A stretch of DNA of 47,421 nucleotides from Conidiobolus incongruus B7586 (Eukaryota > Entomophthoromycota > Entomophthoromycetes > Entomophthorales > Conidiobolaceae). This document shows positions 11,430 to 23,392 of the stretch, piece after piece. A program made the position numbers and the translations under genes. Position 1 is the stretch's first letter. Every line of letters starts with the position of its first letter. The DNA is taken from assembly GCA_000697335.1 (NCBI GenBank), contig JNEM01016324.1, positions 1 to 47,421 of the forward strand, given 5' to 3'. Below the pieces are notes generated by a model. The model was given only the letters and a program-made list of their open reading frames with translations. It searched no databases and had not been told where the DNA came from.

Positions 11430-11921
11430 TTATCCAATATAGTTAGTAACTAAGAATTATAATATTAAATTATAAATAACAAAATCTGAAAAAAATCTAA
11501 ATATAAAAAGATTATATAAATAATTTATATAAAAAAATTGAAATATAATATATTTACCTAATAAGTGATAAATTTGAATATTCTTTACTTCCTTGATTAG
11601 TTTGAATATGTAAATTAACTAATAATTTTAAATTATATCATTAATAAAAAATAAATATTGTAAATTACCAGCTAAAACAAAAGGACCTACAATAGAAATA
11701 AAACTAATTAAAAAGGTATTGAAGGGAAAAGTACCAGCTAATAACATATAGACAAATTGAATAATACCTAATAGCATAATGAATATGAGATAAATATCAA
11801 TTAATTTGAGGGTTTGCTTAGTATTTTTTAAATAAGACTCAATAAGGGTTAATTTTTTAGGCTCTATTCTTTCTGGAGCAGGAGTTGATTTTGTAGCTGA
11901 TTGTTTCTTTTTATTGACCAT
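11430..11921 (-). CDS. DAD1: DAD1/OST2, oligosaccharyltransferase small membrane subunit
   Basis: Essential subunit of the ER oligosaccharyltransferase that N-glycosylates nascent proteins; a small protein with three membrane segments. Three exons are inferred: 11921-11669, 11618-11558 and 11496-11457, with introns of 50 and 61 bases. The first exon carries the hallmark LKLIDIYLIF and GTFPFNTFLISF blocks. The second gives VNLHIQTNQ, matching the family's CLRIQTN, and the third gives RFFSDFVIYNLIL. This totals 117 residues up to TAA at 11459-11457. The family normally continues with HLVVMNFVG or similar. Here the same frame continues after the TAA with FLVTNYIG and then TAA (11432-11430), aligning residue for residue with the stop in the His/Gln position. 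Either the last nine residues are lost, or the stop is read through, or this copy carries a recent mutation. The span is drawn to the second stop. Confidence 0.9.
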
Positions 11922-12428
11922 TATTATTATTATTGATTAATTAATAGTATTAAAAATGATTTGATTTGTAAAATAATCAATATATCACAGCTTTAAAACT
12001 AATATAATAGCTTTATCTATTAAGTTTATGGGATTATTTTCTGGTCATTTTTCATATTAGCTAATTATTCATCAAGAACCAATTTCACAAGAGTAATTAA
12101 GTCACATTAAAGACGTCACATTAATATTAAAAAATATTTGAATTTTTAAGTCAATTAAAATATTGAAATAGATATGTCCAAAAGATTATTCGATTTGTTA
12201 GTTTGTAATATTCTTATATAATTTTTAATATATTATATCAATATATCATTATTTGAATTAAAATGATCAGATTAATTTTTGTAATATGATTCAAATAAAT
12301 CAATTCTGTTATAATAACATAATATTTAGGTTTAAAATAACAAAATTAATCTGAATTAGATTATATAAATATAATATTTATTTATAGTTGATTAATGATG
12401 AATTATTTTTAAAGGAATAACAAAATTT
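11922..12428. other. Spacer between the C2 protein and DAD1
   Basis: Both neighbours are on the minus strand, so this would hold the DAD1 promoter and the C2 gene's 3' UTR. A short ATT/TTA-rich run lies just upstream of the DAD1 start codon. Confidence 0.5.
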
Positions 12429-15400
12429 TTAGATAAATTGTTTAAACATTTTTTTGAGCTTATCCAAGTCAGATTTGTTTTTCTTTCCTGAATTTGATTG
12501 AGACCCGTAAGGTATACCTCCACTACTGGAATTAGAGTTTTGATTTGAGCTGGTGGGACTAAATGGTGGGTTAACTGTGTTGTTTACTTCTAGAGTGGGG
12601 AATGTCATTGTTGGAGGCCTTGAAGGGAGAGGAGGAGGGGTGTCATTAACATAGTTATCAGGAATGCTGGGCTTGTTTGGAAGAGGAGGGGGTGAAGAGG
12701 GGTAATCGCTACATGATGAGCTATTAGCAGAAGGAAATGTGGGAAATGATGTTGGGCGGTGATATGACGTGGTGTTATAGCTGGAATAAGGATCAGGAGG
12801 GTACGATGGGAAAGCCTGACTGCTCACCGGTGATACAGGATTAGGAGGTGGAGGATAAGAGTCTTGTCGACCAGGATAAGGAACGTACTGAGATGGTGGA
12901 TAAGGCTGATCGTGAATGTGATCAGCTACAGAGGGAAAGTGTGGACGTGGAGAGATCTCTTGAGGCTGTGGATAGGGAATATGCGAAGATTCAAGAGCTG
13001 ATGGATATCCAGAGTAGCTAGTTGAAGGGTAAGGCTGAGTAGGGGGATAAGGAGCAGGTAGAGAATTTGGGGATGAGTCATAAAAATTTGTAGTTGGAGG
13101 ATAGGCTTGGTGAACGTTAGGAGGAGAGTAGGTGCCTACGTTAGGAGGAGTGGGATAGGTTTGGGAAGGGTATTGATGTGCAACTGGTAAAGGAGGCTGG
13201 GATGAATTAGTTGAAGAGAAGGAATTAGAATGGGAATGACTAGAGTGCTGCTGTGGTTGAGTTGTAATAGTAGGTTGGAAGGTGTTATTTGACGTATAAG
13301 AGTGAGAATGAGTGTGGCTATATTGCTGTGGTTGTGTCGTAATGGAAGGCTGAGTAGGATTATGTTGAGGAGGTTGAGAAACAATATGCTGGGGTAATTG
13401 CTGGGGTCCACAGGAAGTTTGAGTAGAAGTAGAATTAGTGGCTTGGGGAACATGGGATTGAATCGGCGGATAAGTTTGAGCAGTCACAAGATTATTCGAA
13501 TTAGTTTGCGATACTTGAGCTGGCTGTGTAACAGAATGCTGATTATGTGACTGAGATTCAGCAGAAGCCTGTGTGGAAATTGAATGTGCTCCTTGAGCTG
13601 TGTGGGCTTGAGGTGGAGGATAGGTCTGTGCAGCAACAGGGTTGGTAGAATGAACATGTGACACCTGAGTTGGCTGTGTGGCAATATATTGATTAGATGG
13701 CTGAGATTGAGCGGAAGTTTGAATAGAACTAGGCTGAGTATTTTGAGCTGTTTGAGCTTGGAGTGGGGGATTATTTTGAGCAGTTGTGAGATTAGTTGAG
13801 TGGATTTGAGATGCTTGAGCTGGTTGTGTGACAGGTTGTTGGTTGTGTGGTTGTGTTTCAACAGAAGCTGAAGCAGGATTGAACTGAGAATTTTGGGTTA
13901 CATTAGCTTGGTGTGCGGGGTTATTTTGGGCTTCGATAGGTTTACTTTGTGAAACTGGAGCAGGGTTAGAAGCAGTATTTTGATTTGAAGGCTGTGGAAT
14001 ATTATTATAAACATTCTCTTGATTGTTTTGGATTGGTTGAATAGAGTTAGTGTCATTGACTACAGCTGGTTGAGGTTGAGGGTTATGAGTAGGATTGGAC
14101 TGGTTCTGTTGCTGAGAGGTGGACGATGGCTGAATATGACCATAAGTAAAAGGCTTTGGGGCTGACAGTTGTGGATAAGGAGAAGCAGAAGCAGCGTTAT
14201 CAGCATATGTTGAAGGATGTGATCCAACACTGGATATAGAATTAGACTGAGTTGTGGTGTTTGAAACTAGGTGCATATTGCTTGAATCCATGCTTCCAGT
14301 ATGTTGCTGTTGGTTAGGTGATTGATTATTGGGGCTAGTAATTGAATTGAGATCGTTAGATGTATTTGGGGGAGAAGAAGTAGTAACTGGTTCTGCAGTT
14401 AGTACAGGAGCAGCAATAGGGTTAGAGGAGATTTGTGGTGATACTGAGATAGAAGAATTAGTTTGGATATTGGATGGTGTATCAGATTGAATGCTTGAAG
14501 CTGTAGCATTAGATACAGGATTTTTATCAGTTGAAATGCTAGGTGCCGAATTATTTGATTGATTTTTAATGATAGGCTCTGTGGAAGTTTTAGCCTCATT
14601 GGACATTGGCTGGGGAGGAGCTGGTGAAATATTAGGGGGGTTGCTAGTAGTATTGTTAGCTATAGGAGGATCAGAGCTATGTTGATTAACTTGTAGCGAT
14701 GCGGTATTAGGATTGGATGATGGTAAATCAGAATTGTTTGATGTATTATTCACTGAATCGGTTTGAGGAGTAGAAATAGAGCTGGAAGGCTCTGTGAAAG
14801 GAGGCTGACTCTGAGATGTAACGGGATTGGCAGCTGGTTGTGCCGAGGAAGCAGTTTCTTGGGGTTTAGGTAAGCTATTGGAAACAGTGTTGGAAGGCTC
14901 TGTTGAAGGAGTTTGATTTTGGGATGTAACAGGATTGACAGCTGGTTGTGCTGGAAGCGTGGTTTCTTGGGGTTTAGGAGGGCTATTTCCTTGAGTAGAA
15001 GTAGAAGGTTGATCAATTGTTTGGGTTTTAGGAGCTGGCTTGGGATCTGTTTTAATAGGTACAACTGGTGGTCCAGACAATTCTAATTTTTCCATATGGT
15101 CAGAAAGAGAGTCTTCGGATCCAGATCTGGAGCCTCTTAACTTTTTACGAAGTGCACGTCGTTCATCATCCAAAATTTTACGTCTTCTGGTAACACCATC
15201 AGAAGCATAAAAAGTCATTTCCAAATAAATTTGACCAGCTTTTTCTCCACCATCGTATAAAGTAAACCAATCTAAAAATCAAGCCTAAGTTTAAAATTTG
15301 AAATATTCTATTAAAATACTTACTATCCATGTCTCCTTCTTTATAAACTTCTTCTAAGTCTATAACACATTCTCCAATAAATTTAGGTTTACCAATAATA

Positions 15401-15642
15401 TCATCATCGTAACATTTAACTTTCATTTTTCCAGTAACAGGAGCTTTAATTCTGTCAAATCGAGTTCTTTGGTTCCATTCTGGATTTCTACCACCTTTCT
15501 TATCAACTCTAGTTCTCTTGAATTGACTACCAATTTCGTATTGTAAAAAAGGATCCTGTTTTTTCCAATAGTCTTTGTTAGGTAAATCTCGACCTTGTAA
15601 AGCTAAAATTTCCAATACTTCAAAGCCAGAAGTTGTGCTCAT
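12429..15642 (-). CDS. C2-domain protein with long Pro/Gln/Ser-rich tail, Inn1/Fic1-like
   Basis: Two exons (15642-15324 and 15271-12429, intron 52 bases) give 1053 residues. An ATG at 15642 begins MSTTSGFEV. Residues about 5-125 form a C2 domain: VLEILALQGRDLPNKD, DPFLQYEIG, NPEWNQRTRF and DDDIIGKPKFIGE are the typical strands, and the last strand WFTLYDGG...GQIYLEM spans the intron. The rest is disordered and rich in P, Q, S and T. It contains two copies of a roughly 39-residue repeat around KPQET and about three copies of a roughly 48-residue repeat around QPAQVSQ. Near the C-terminus are SH3-binding type motifs PPPLPNKP and PPPLPSRPP. This architecture matches fungal ingression proteins Inn1/Fic1, which couple the contractile ring to septum formation, but those are shorter, so the name is an inference. 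Such a C2 could bind membrane lipid at the division site. Confidence 0.85.
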
Positions 15643-18093
15643 TATCAATATAATACTATTTTTATTATTATTTAATAGTAAAATGCTGATTATACTATAT
15701 ATTAATAATTATTAAATATTTAACAAAATCAACAATATCAAAATTATAAATTTGAAAAAAACTGAGGTTATATAGTGTAAGATTAGAATGAAACCCAGTG
15801 ATGTAAGTTTATTTTTGTGAAATTTACTCCTTTAAATATTGTTTTCAACTGCGGATATATAATCAAGAATCTTGAAATTGTTAATTTTTTGCTCAATCTC
15901 ATTTTTCTTTTTTGAAAATAATGGGAACCAAAATTATTTTTCAAATATATTTAAAATCAATATTATTAGCCATATAATAAATATTGATATAATATGTATA
16001 CATCAAATGCTTTCATTATGCTTAATATTAGTCTAAAATAATTAAATCTTATATTTTGTGGTATCCTTATTAGCCGCTTTTATTTGCGCAATTTCCAAGA
16101 TAACAAAAATTTTCTAAATTTGAAAATAATTGTTAAATCAGTAATTTTGACAGATAAAGGAAATTTTTAGACAATTATTTTTATTAAAATATTTATGTTA
16201 ATGGATAGGTAGTTAATTTGGAAATATATTTTGCAAAACTTGATCAAGTTTCCAATGAGGTGAAAATAATCAGTTTTGAATACATATGAAGTATATTATC
16301 CCTTATTAAATTCATGAATATGCTATTCATTTATAAATAAGAATTCTTGGGTGAAATAATAATCCATCTTAGTTTGCTCGTTTGATATCGCAGTTACTTT
16401 CATCATTATTATTTGCAAAAAATTTGATACCTGGTATATTTGAATGATAAACTCTCATTTTAAGATATTGATATAAAATAAACCTTTATACACTTTTTAA
16501 GGTATTTTCAATCAATACTTAAACAATGGCTGAATTCCATATCAATTATATAATAATTAAATTTTTATAATAATTCAGTGCTATATTTTTTAACAATAGT
16601 ATTTAAATTGGTATATTATATGACAATTGAATAGCAACAAATTGGATTAATTTCCATGCAAAATTAAATTACCAATAAAATTCGTATTTATTTATAAATT
16701 GTCTTAAGTTCCAAGAAATAATCAAACTCACATTAAATTAATTCTTAGCTTACAATGGCTTTATTAAATGATTAGTCAATATTTAATACTATAAAGTGAT
16801 TAATTAAGTTAATTTTTAATGCAAAATATCCAATTTATACAAAAATAATTGTATGCTATAGAATCAAGGAATTTAAAATTATTTTGATTAATAAAAACTA
16901 CTATTCACAATTATTCAAAACATTACAAGAAAAATAATTTATTTGAGCATAAAATGTGTATTATTTTATCAAATTAATTTCAAATTTTTTTCTTAAAATT
17001 TTCAACCTAGATCCATAAAGTTGAATATGATCAAAGACATATTTATATATAAATCTATGATATTATTGATTACAATCATAACAATCTTTTATAACCACAT
17101 TTTAACATATTCTTGGCGTTTGTAACTTTACCATAAAAAGTCAAATTAAAATTGCTGAAAAGGATTCCATTAAAAAATTAATATTTTTATTATTACTATC
17201 ACACATTCCAATAACACAATCATGATTGAGATCTCGAAATAAATAGTTCTTATATTTTTATTATAAATAATAGCTACAGCAGAAAGATTCCATTGTCATT
17301 TTAAAAATGAAGAAATATATGAAAACAGTTTTGATGAATAATATATAAAAACTGTTATCAGTTGGAATATGTAATATGCTTTGAAAATTAAGATACAAAT
17401 AATTTGTTATAACAACAAATGTGATTTGAATATAATCAAATTATATATATAAATAACCACTTTATTAATTTTCTAGACAGTAAATAATAATGACTAGAAT
17501 CAAAATTAATTATTTAATAACCATATTAGTATAATATTAGATATAAAATTGCAAGTTAAATATAAATCTGAGATCTTAATTTCATTAACTTATCATGTGT
17601 TTATTTAAATCAGATTTTCACTAAAATAAAAAATAAAAATCAAGTTAAATATCCAATTATTATCACAGCTACCAATAAAATTCAAAACATATTTCTAATA
17701 ATTATTCAAAACAAAGATAAAAGTTAAAGCAACACAGATTTTATTATCATTAATATATTAATAAATTTATAAAATTATTGAATATTATATTCATAAATAA
17801 AATAAAATAACTATTTTACAGGTATACCAAAGTGATTACACTGTGATGACTGAATGAAGAAATCATGTTAGTTTCTTTTCCGTTTCTAGTTATTGTGGAA
17901 ATTTATTAGCACTCTTTACAAACAAATAGGCCTGGTTGATAAAACTGTTTCAAATATTTTTCAATTATGTTATAATAATAAAAATTAATAATATACTAAT
18001 TGTGATTGAAATAGAAAAAAACGAATGCATGGCTTTGATATATAGTATTTTTCCCAAGACTGCTAATATCCAAGGCACTTTATTTTAGTTAAA

Positions 18094-18140
18094 ATAGTCC
18101 AATAATATGAGATTAATAAATGATAGTCCAATAATATGAG
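18094..18140. repeat. Short direct repeat ATAGTCCAATAATATGAG x2
   Basis: Two exact 18-base copies at 18094-18111 and 18123-18140, 11 bases apart, about 0.4 kb upstream of the Sbp1-like start. No known factor site is recognised. Confidence 0.8.
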
Positions 18141-18229
18141 TAGTAATTGATCGATGATATTTTATCATATATATTCAACCAGATCATGAATTATACTGAA
18201 TATGATTGAATAGTCTAAACAAACAGCAT

Positions 18230-18556
18230 TTGATTTCGATTGATCATCATTACCTCATCATCTAATTTATGGGAATTTCGTCAAATTGCACTGATTGGAT
18301 GATTTCGTCATTCTCAATTATGTTGTATACCTCAATCATCAAAGCCCTACGGACCTTATCTTGTTCTTAATCACTCAAAATACAACAAGGTGTACTGACT
18401 ATATCCCGTTAGTCCTCAAGTCATTTGGCCCCTTTTATTAACCAATTTTAAAGTGTGAATCCGTGTCTCTCGACTCTTTCAATCCGTTAAATCTACTCCA
18501 TCCTATATTCTTTTCAAAGCTCCCCACCGCCTTTTAATCAATTAATTAAACACATT
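18230..18556 (+). promoter_or_regulatory. Probable promoter/5' UTR of the Sbp1-like gene
   Basis: Base composition changes from nearly pure AT to a C- and T-rich stretch with many TCC, CTC and CCTTTT runs ending just before the ATG. This is common in promoters and leaders of strongly expressed fungal genes. No TATA box or transcription start can be fixed by eye. Confidence 0.45.
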
Positions 18557-19483
18557 ATGACTGAAGATTTAGCTAAAGCTATGGCTGCTGCCACCATTTC
18601 TGATTCCAAGACTCAGAATGGTAAAGAAAATCAAGAAACTGATTTTCCAAACAAAGTCTTTTTAGGTAACCTTGCTTTTAAAGCTACTGAACAAGATTTA
18701 AAAGAATTCTTTGCTCCCGCTGGAAAAGTGTAAGTGTTTTTTATTTTTATACTTCGTCTCTATGTTAATATTTTTAGTGTCCACACTCAAATAATTACCC
18801 AAAACGGTCACTCTGCTGGGTATGGATTTGTTGCCTATGAAACTTTGGAACAGGCTCAGAAAGCTGTTGAAATGTTTCATGATAAGGAATATCATGAAAG
18901 AAAACTTATTGTAGAAATTGCTCGTCCCAAGGTACCCGGTCAACCTCGCTCCAACAAATCCCGCCGTGGTCGTGGTCGTGGTCGTGGAAGGCGTGGAAGA
19001 CGCGGTGGTCGCTCTAAGAGCCGCCAGCCCAATGATGGTGAAAAGAAGAATGAAAACGCTTCTGAAGAGAAGCAAGAGGAAGTAGTTGAGGAAAAGGAAA
19101 CCAAACCCAAATCTGCTCCCAGAAGAGGTGGACGTCGTGGCAGAGGTAGAAGATCTGGTCGCTCTCGTCCCCGTCCTACTTTTACTGGTGAACCCAGTGA
19201 AAATACTTTGTTTGTTGCCAACCTTCCTTTTTCGTTCAAGGATGATGATTTGAAAGAAGTCTTCAAGAATTTCAAGGTTAAATCTGCTCATGTTGTTGTA
19301 CGTAAAAGTACCGGAGTTTCCAAAGGTTTTGGTTTTGTTGAACTAGAAGATAAAGCCGAACAACAGCGTGTATTAAAGGAAATCGGCAAAGTTGTTGTTG
19401 AAGAACGCGAATTAAGCATCACTGTTGCTCTCAGTGAACCTTTTAAAGCTTCTGAATCAGCCGAAGAAGCTGCTACTGCCTAA
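18557..19483 (+). CDS. SBP1: RNA-binding protein, RRM-RGG-RRM, Sbp1-like
   Basis: Two exons (18557-18729 and 18778-19483, intron 48 bases with GTAAGT donor) give 292 residues. The intron splits RRM1 and its removal is required to restore KVVHTQ. RRM1 covers about residues 33-105, with RNP2 VFLGNL (34-39) and RNP1 GYGFVAYE (72-79). A basic region around 110-140 is built of RGRGRG and RGGR units, likely arginine-methylated. An acidic and Lys-rich linker follows, then a second RGR cluster. RRM2 covers about 199-275, with LFVANL and KGFGFVEL. The order RRM, RGG, RRM and the length match yeast Sbp1 (294 residues), which binds mRNA and represses translation by contacting eIF4G. Nucleolin-like proteins are an alternative but usually have long acidic N-termini. 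Codon use is richer in C-ending codons than its neighbours, as in highly expressed genes. Confidence 0.9.
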
Positions 19484-21147
19484 GCTCCCAACTTAATGAA
19501 CCCTATATTCTTACACTTAACTCCTATGATTATCCAACATATTGCAATAAATGAATTAAATTTTAATTATATTTTGCACACAATGAATCTATATTCATAT
19601 GACTTGTTTTATCTGTGTTTTCATTATTTTTTTCCATACATTTATGTACTATTTAATTGATTTAATTTTTGAAACACATAAAGTTTATTTTGAATCAAAT
19701 TTTGGTAAATATATGGTTCCAAGAATACAAATGTATTAAATAATTATCCATTGTTAGTCAAACCTTATTATTGAATTAATCTAATTAGTTGAGTCAAAGT
19801 GATAAATGATTTAAATTTTACACTGTTCCTAGAATTTTCACTGGTTCTGAGTACACTTATCAATATCTAATCAAGGCCTAGACAAACTATCACTTGCAAC
19901 ACAGATGTTGAATAATTTACAATTGTAAATGTCAATGGTGAGATATTTGATTTTCAATTGAATTTTATTTTATTTTTATTTAATTCAATTTTCATTCATT
20001 AAATACTTAAATCTTTAGTAATATGTATAGAGTTAAAGTTATTAATCTTGATTTAGTATAAATATTCTATAATGAAATTGGTAAACTTAATATTAGCTCT
20101 TATATGCATTTTTAATATATTTATTTAATTTTTATTTTTTATTGATATAATTATTTGAAGTTTAAATTAAAACTGATTTGATTAATCTTAATAAATATTA
20201 TCTTCCTTTGATTATATATTATATATTAAAAATATCATACTATTATTATACTTAATGAATTTAATATTTTTATTCCAATATGACTGAAAATTAATGTTAA
20301 TAACTAAGCTCTTAAATAGAATATAATTGAAAAAGGAATTCTGACTTCTAATCTGAGTATACAAATTTTTACAAGTTATTCTTTTCTGGTTTATTTATTG
20401 AATAATAAAGAAAAAATATTGGGAAAATTCGTTACTTTTGTTATACTTATATCAAGTTATAAAACAAATAGTCTCAAAAAGAAATTAAATATAGAAAATG
20501 TTGAAAGATAAAAAAGGCAGTTAGAAGTATCAAAAAATGGTTAAAAACCTTATAAATAAAATATAAATGAAATTTACCAAATTGATTGTTGATTAATATC
20601 ACATTGTTTCACTCCTTGATTATAAGTATAACTGATCAAACACAAAGGAGGAACTAATTCAATTACTTAGCAAAAAACAAGAGTTAGGAAATGTGTGAAC
20701 TGGATTAAAAAGAATATATTTTTTATTCTAGGTTGTGATTATTATCTAATGATTTATAACTTAACAAGATTGTTAAAAAAGATGATTGTTTTGTTTGCAA
20801 GTTTTCCAAACATTTAATGATTAATCAAATCAAGGATGAAATATAGGAAATAAGGCTCGAAAAATGGTGTGAAGAGCTAATAAATATATAAGGAATAAAA
20901 TAGTGAAGCAATATCAAGTTACTTTCAATATAAATTTGAGCAAAACTTATTCAAAAAAACAAGATAATATTTTTGGTTCAAGGTAATTATTTGTCACGTA
21001 TCACACAAGAAAAACATATGGAAATCGAACATATTTGTATATATAACTTAGTTCAAGAAAGACTTTCAAATGATCTTAAAATCATGTAAAAATGAATCAA
21101 GACATTAATACTGCTAAAAACATATTCCTTTGTTTTATAACAGTCAA
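19484..21147. other. 3' region of the Sbp1-like gene and AT-rich spacer
   Basis: An AATAAA polyadenylation signal lies at 19546-19551, 63 bases after the stop codon. The rest is AT-rich with no supported gene. The part from 20650 to 21130 has a slightly more coding-like texture, but every frame is interrupted. Confidence 0.5.
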
Positions 21148-21281
21148 TTAAGTTAGTTTTCCAGGATTGACGTTGGGGTTTACTTCCTTGGGGCCTCTGG
21201 ACTCGTTATTGGACTTTGAAAAGGGTGACCAAATTTGATCAACTTTGGATAAGTTAACCTTTAACCAAGAATAATGATGAT
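21148..21281 (-). other. Unassigned coding-like exon
   Basis: On the minus strand a frame open from a plausible AAAATAG acceptor to TAA (21148-21150) gives about 44 residues, including DHHYSWLKVNL, QIWSPFSKS and RGPKEVNPNVNPGKLT. Its composition and GC are like the true exons nearby and unlike the AT-rich spacer. No ATG-bearing first exon with matching phase was found in the 172 bases up to the SWC4 stop. I do not recognise the family; it could be a terminal exon of a small gene or a relic. Confidence 0.35.
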
Positions 21282-21453
21282 CTATTTTGCTTAATATTCA
21301 ATGATATAGTATATTTAATTAAGATCAAGTTTATTTTAATAAATTGAATATAAAGTATTTGAAAAATTGTGCAATTTATATGTGACTACTACCTAGTTTG
21401 ATTTAATAAGTATGAATACAATGAGTGGAAAATAAATAGATGGTTTGACATTA

Positions 21454-23392
21454 TCAATCTTTTCTTTTCTTTTTCTTGGGATGAAGAGAATCACTGGAAG
21501 AATTAGTACTATGACGATCGATGTTTCTGGAGTGACTATAACCCTATAAAGAAATTAGTTATTATAAAAATAATTGATATATAAAAAATAAGATAAAAAC
21601 ATTAATCTTACAGAATTGGATAACTCAATTGATGAATCCTGGTCTGAAGATGTCAAATTATTTTTTAAATTTCTCAACTCAGCCTCTAATTTATCTTTTG
21701 TTTGTTTAAGCTCCAAGTATTCGACCAAATTATCTTGAAGTTCTTCTACAATTGGGCACATATTAGAGGTGGGCATAGAAGGATACCATACTATAATCTG
21801 ATTAATACTTGTACAAAATAGATATCAATTTTTTTACATAAACCCAAAGAAGCCATATGTCTTGAAACTGGTTCGATGCAACTAGTTTTAACTTTGGGAA
21901 TGCGGCTACTTCTAAGAAAAAATCCGACAGGGGGTGAATCCTTTTTAAGGTGGTATTGTTTTTGAGGTGGCACTATGTAATATTATAGTGAGTAATAAAT
22001 TTTAAATAAATGGTAATAAATTACGTTCGATAGGCATTTGAATATCGTTGATATTTTTATCAATTTGAGATGCCGAAGTCTATGAAAAGATGAGCATATG
22101 TTTAGCACTAGAATAAAATACATTACCTTAGAAGACTTAAGAGTGTCATTATGAGAGATAGCTTTCTTGACACCAGTATTGGGGGGAGGATTTGATAAAA
22201 CATCGAGCGAGCCATATACAAAATTTTCGATTTGAGGTTTTGAAATGGATGAAGGTACATAATTATGAATAATATGGCTGGCTTGGAGAGCCATTAAAGT
22301 TTCATCTTCTACTTCTTGTCGACTTCTTTGATACCACTTATTCAAAACACTATTACAATCTTTCTCTTGCTTATAATATTGTTTTTCAAAATATTCTTTT
22401 GCATATTGTTTTTCACTTTCAGGAATTGGTTTGCCGAATTCAGATAGTTTAATAATCATATCATAATAACGATGTTTAACATCCTATAAAAATATGATTA
22501 ATTCTATTAATTGCTACTTGATTTTCTTAAATTTACAATGTCCTTAATTTGAATATCTCTCTTTCTAAATTCTGAGCCAATTATAATAAAATTGTGAGAA
22601 AATTTACGAATAAAATCACAGAGAAGTTTAGTATTTTCATAAGTCCATATGGGATCTATCGACATAAGTAATATTGTAAAATAATATTGCAATTGATAAT
22701 AATACCAGATAAAATTAATTTATATTCATCTTCAGAGAATTCTGGTACAAATGGAATAATATTTAAATTAGCAAAAGCTTCATTTCCTAATAAAATGATT
22801 AACATATAACCTAGACTAGTAAATCTACATTAATACCATCTTCAGGATCATTTATTCTTTTCCAATGTCTCAATCTTAAATTATCATTCCTGCTTCTTGG
22901 TACGAATTCTTGAAGTATCCTAAAAATAAACATTAGAACAACATTATAATAAATAAAGAAATAAAATACTGACCATTTGGACCCGGGAGGAGCACCAGAT
23001 TTCAAAGGAAAGTGAAGGCTAGGTAAACCATTAAATAAATGCGGAAGCTGGAATTCTCCTTTGTTTTCAGAATATTCATTTTGAGACGTCGGTGCATTGG
23101 AATTTAAATTTTTAGTTTTTCGAAATAATTTTAATCCAGTACTTAATATATGAGGCCTCTTTTTAAACCCAAATTCAAATTTCCCTCTTTTAGTTTTATA
23201 GGATATATTATACCGATATGGCTTTTTATTAATTAATATATTAGGATTAAATTTAAAGGCATTAGAATTAGCTTTGTTGGAATATTTAATGGGTTGGGAA
23301 ACGAATGGACTGACAGGATGAATTTTAGAGTCAAAAGTATGTGTTAATTTGTTATGTGGGGCTGTCTTCTTTTTGGGATGTGCAGCTTTCAT
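21454..23392 (-). CDS. SWC4: SWC4/DMAP1, SWR1 and NuA4 complex subunit
   Basis: Shared subunit of the SWR1 (H2A.Z exchange) and NuA4 (histone acetyltransferase) complexes in the nucleus. Nine exons are inferred: 23392-22974, 22919-22837, 22786-22706, 22655-22537, 22483-22127, 22079-22025, 21972-21838, 21790-21612 and 21543-21454. All phases agree, giving 505 residues against about 470 in yeast and human. The N-terminus is a basic extension. Then come LQEFVPRSRNDNLRLRHW (family: REFTNPAR.D.L.LRHW), IIPFVPEFSEDEY, and a SANT-like domain from residue 195 (DPIWTYENTKLL...DVKHRYYDMI). The C-terminal DMAP1 domain follows (VGFFLRSSRIPKVK, LGLLWYPSMPT) with a coiled coil. The protein ends in a KKKKRK nuclear signal and TGA TAA. 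The first intron's donor lies inside the Trp codon (AAATG/GTCAGT), which restores KWILQEF. Confidence 0.93.

Larger units (their letters stand above)
15643..18556. other. Long intergenic region between divergent genes
   Basis: About 2.9 kb between the C2 gene (-) and the Sbp1-like gene (+), so both promoters lie here. Most of it is featureless and AT-rich. The last 330 bases before 18557 are clearly richer in C and T. Confidence 0.6.

Noticed and set aside
13136-13861. Leu/His-rich frames on the same strand as the C2 gene, in other phases.
   Set aside because: They are alternate-frame shadows of the Pro/Gln/Ser-rich coding sequence.
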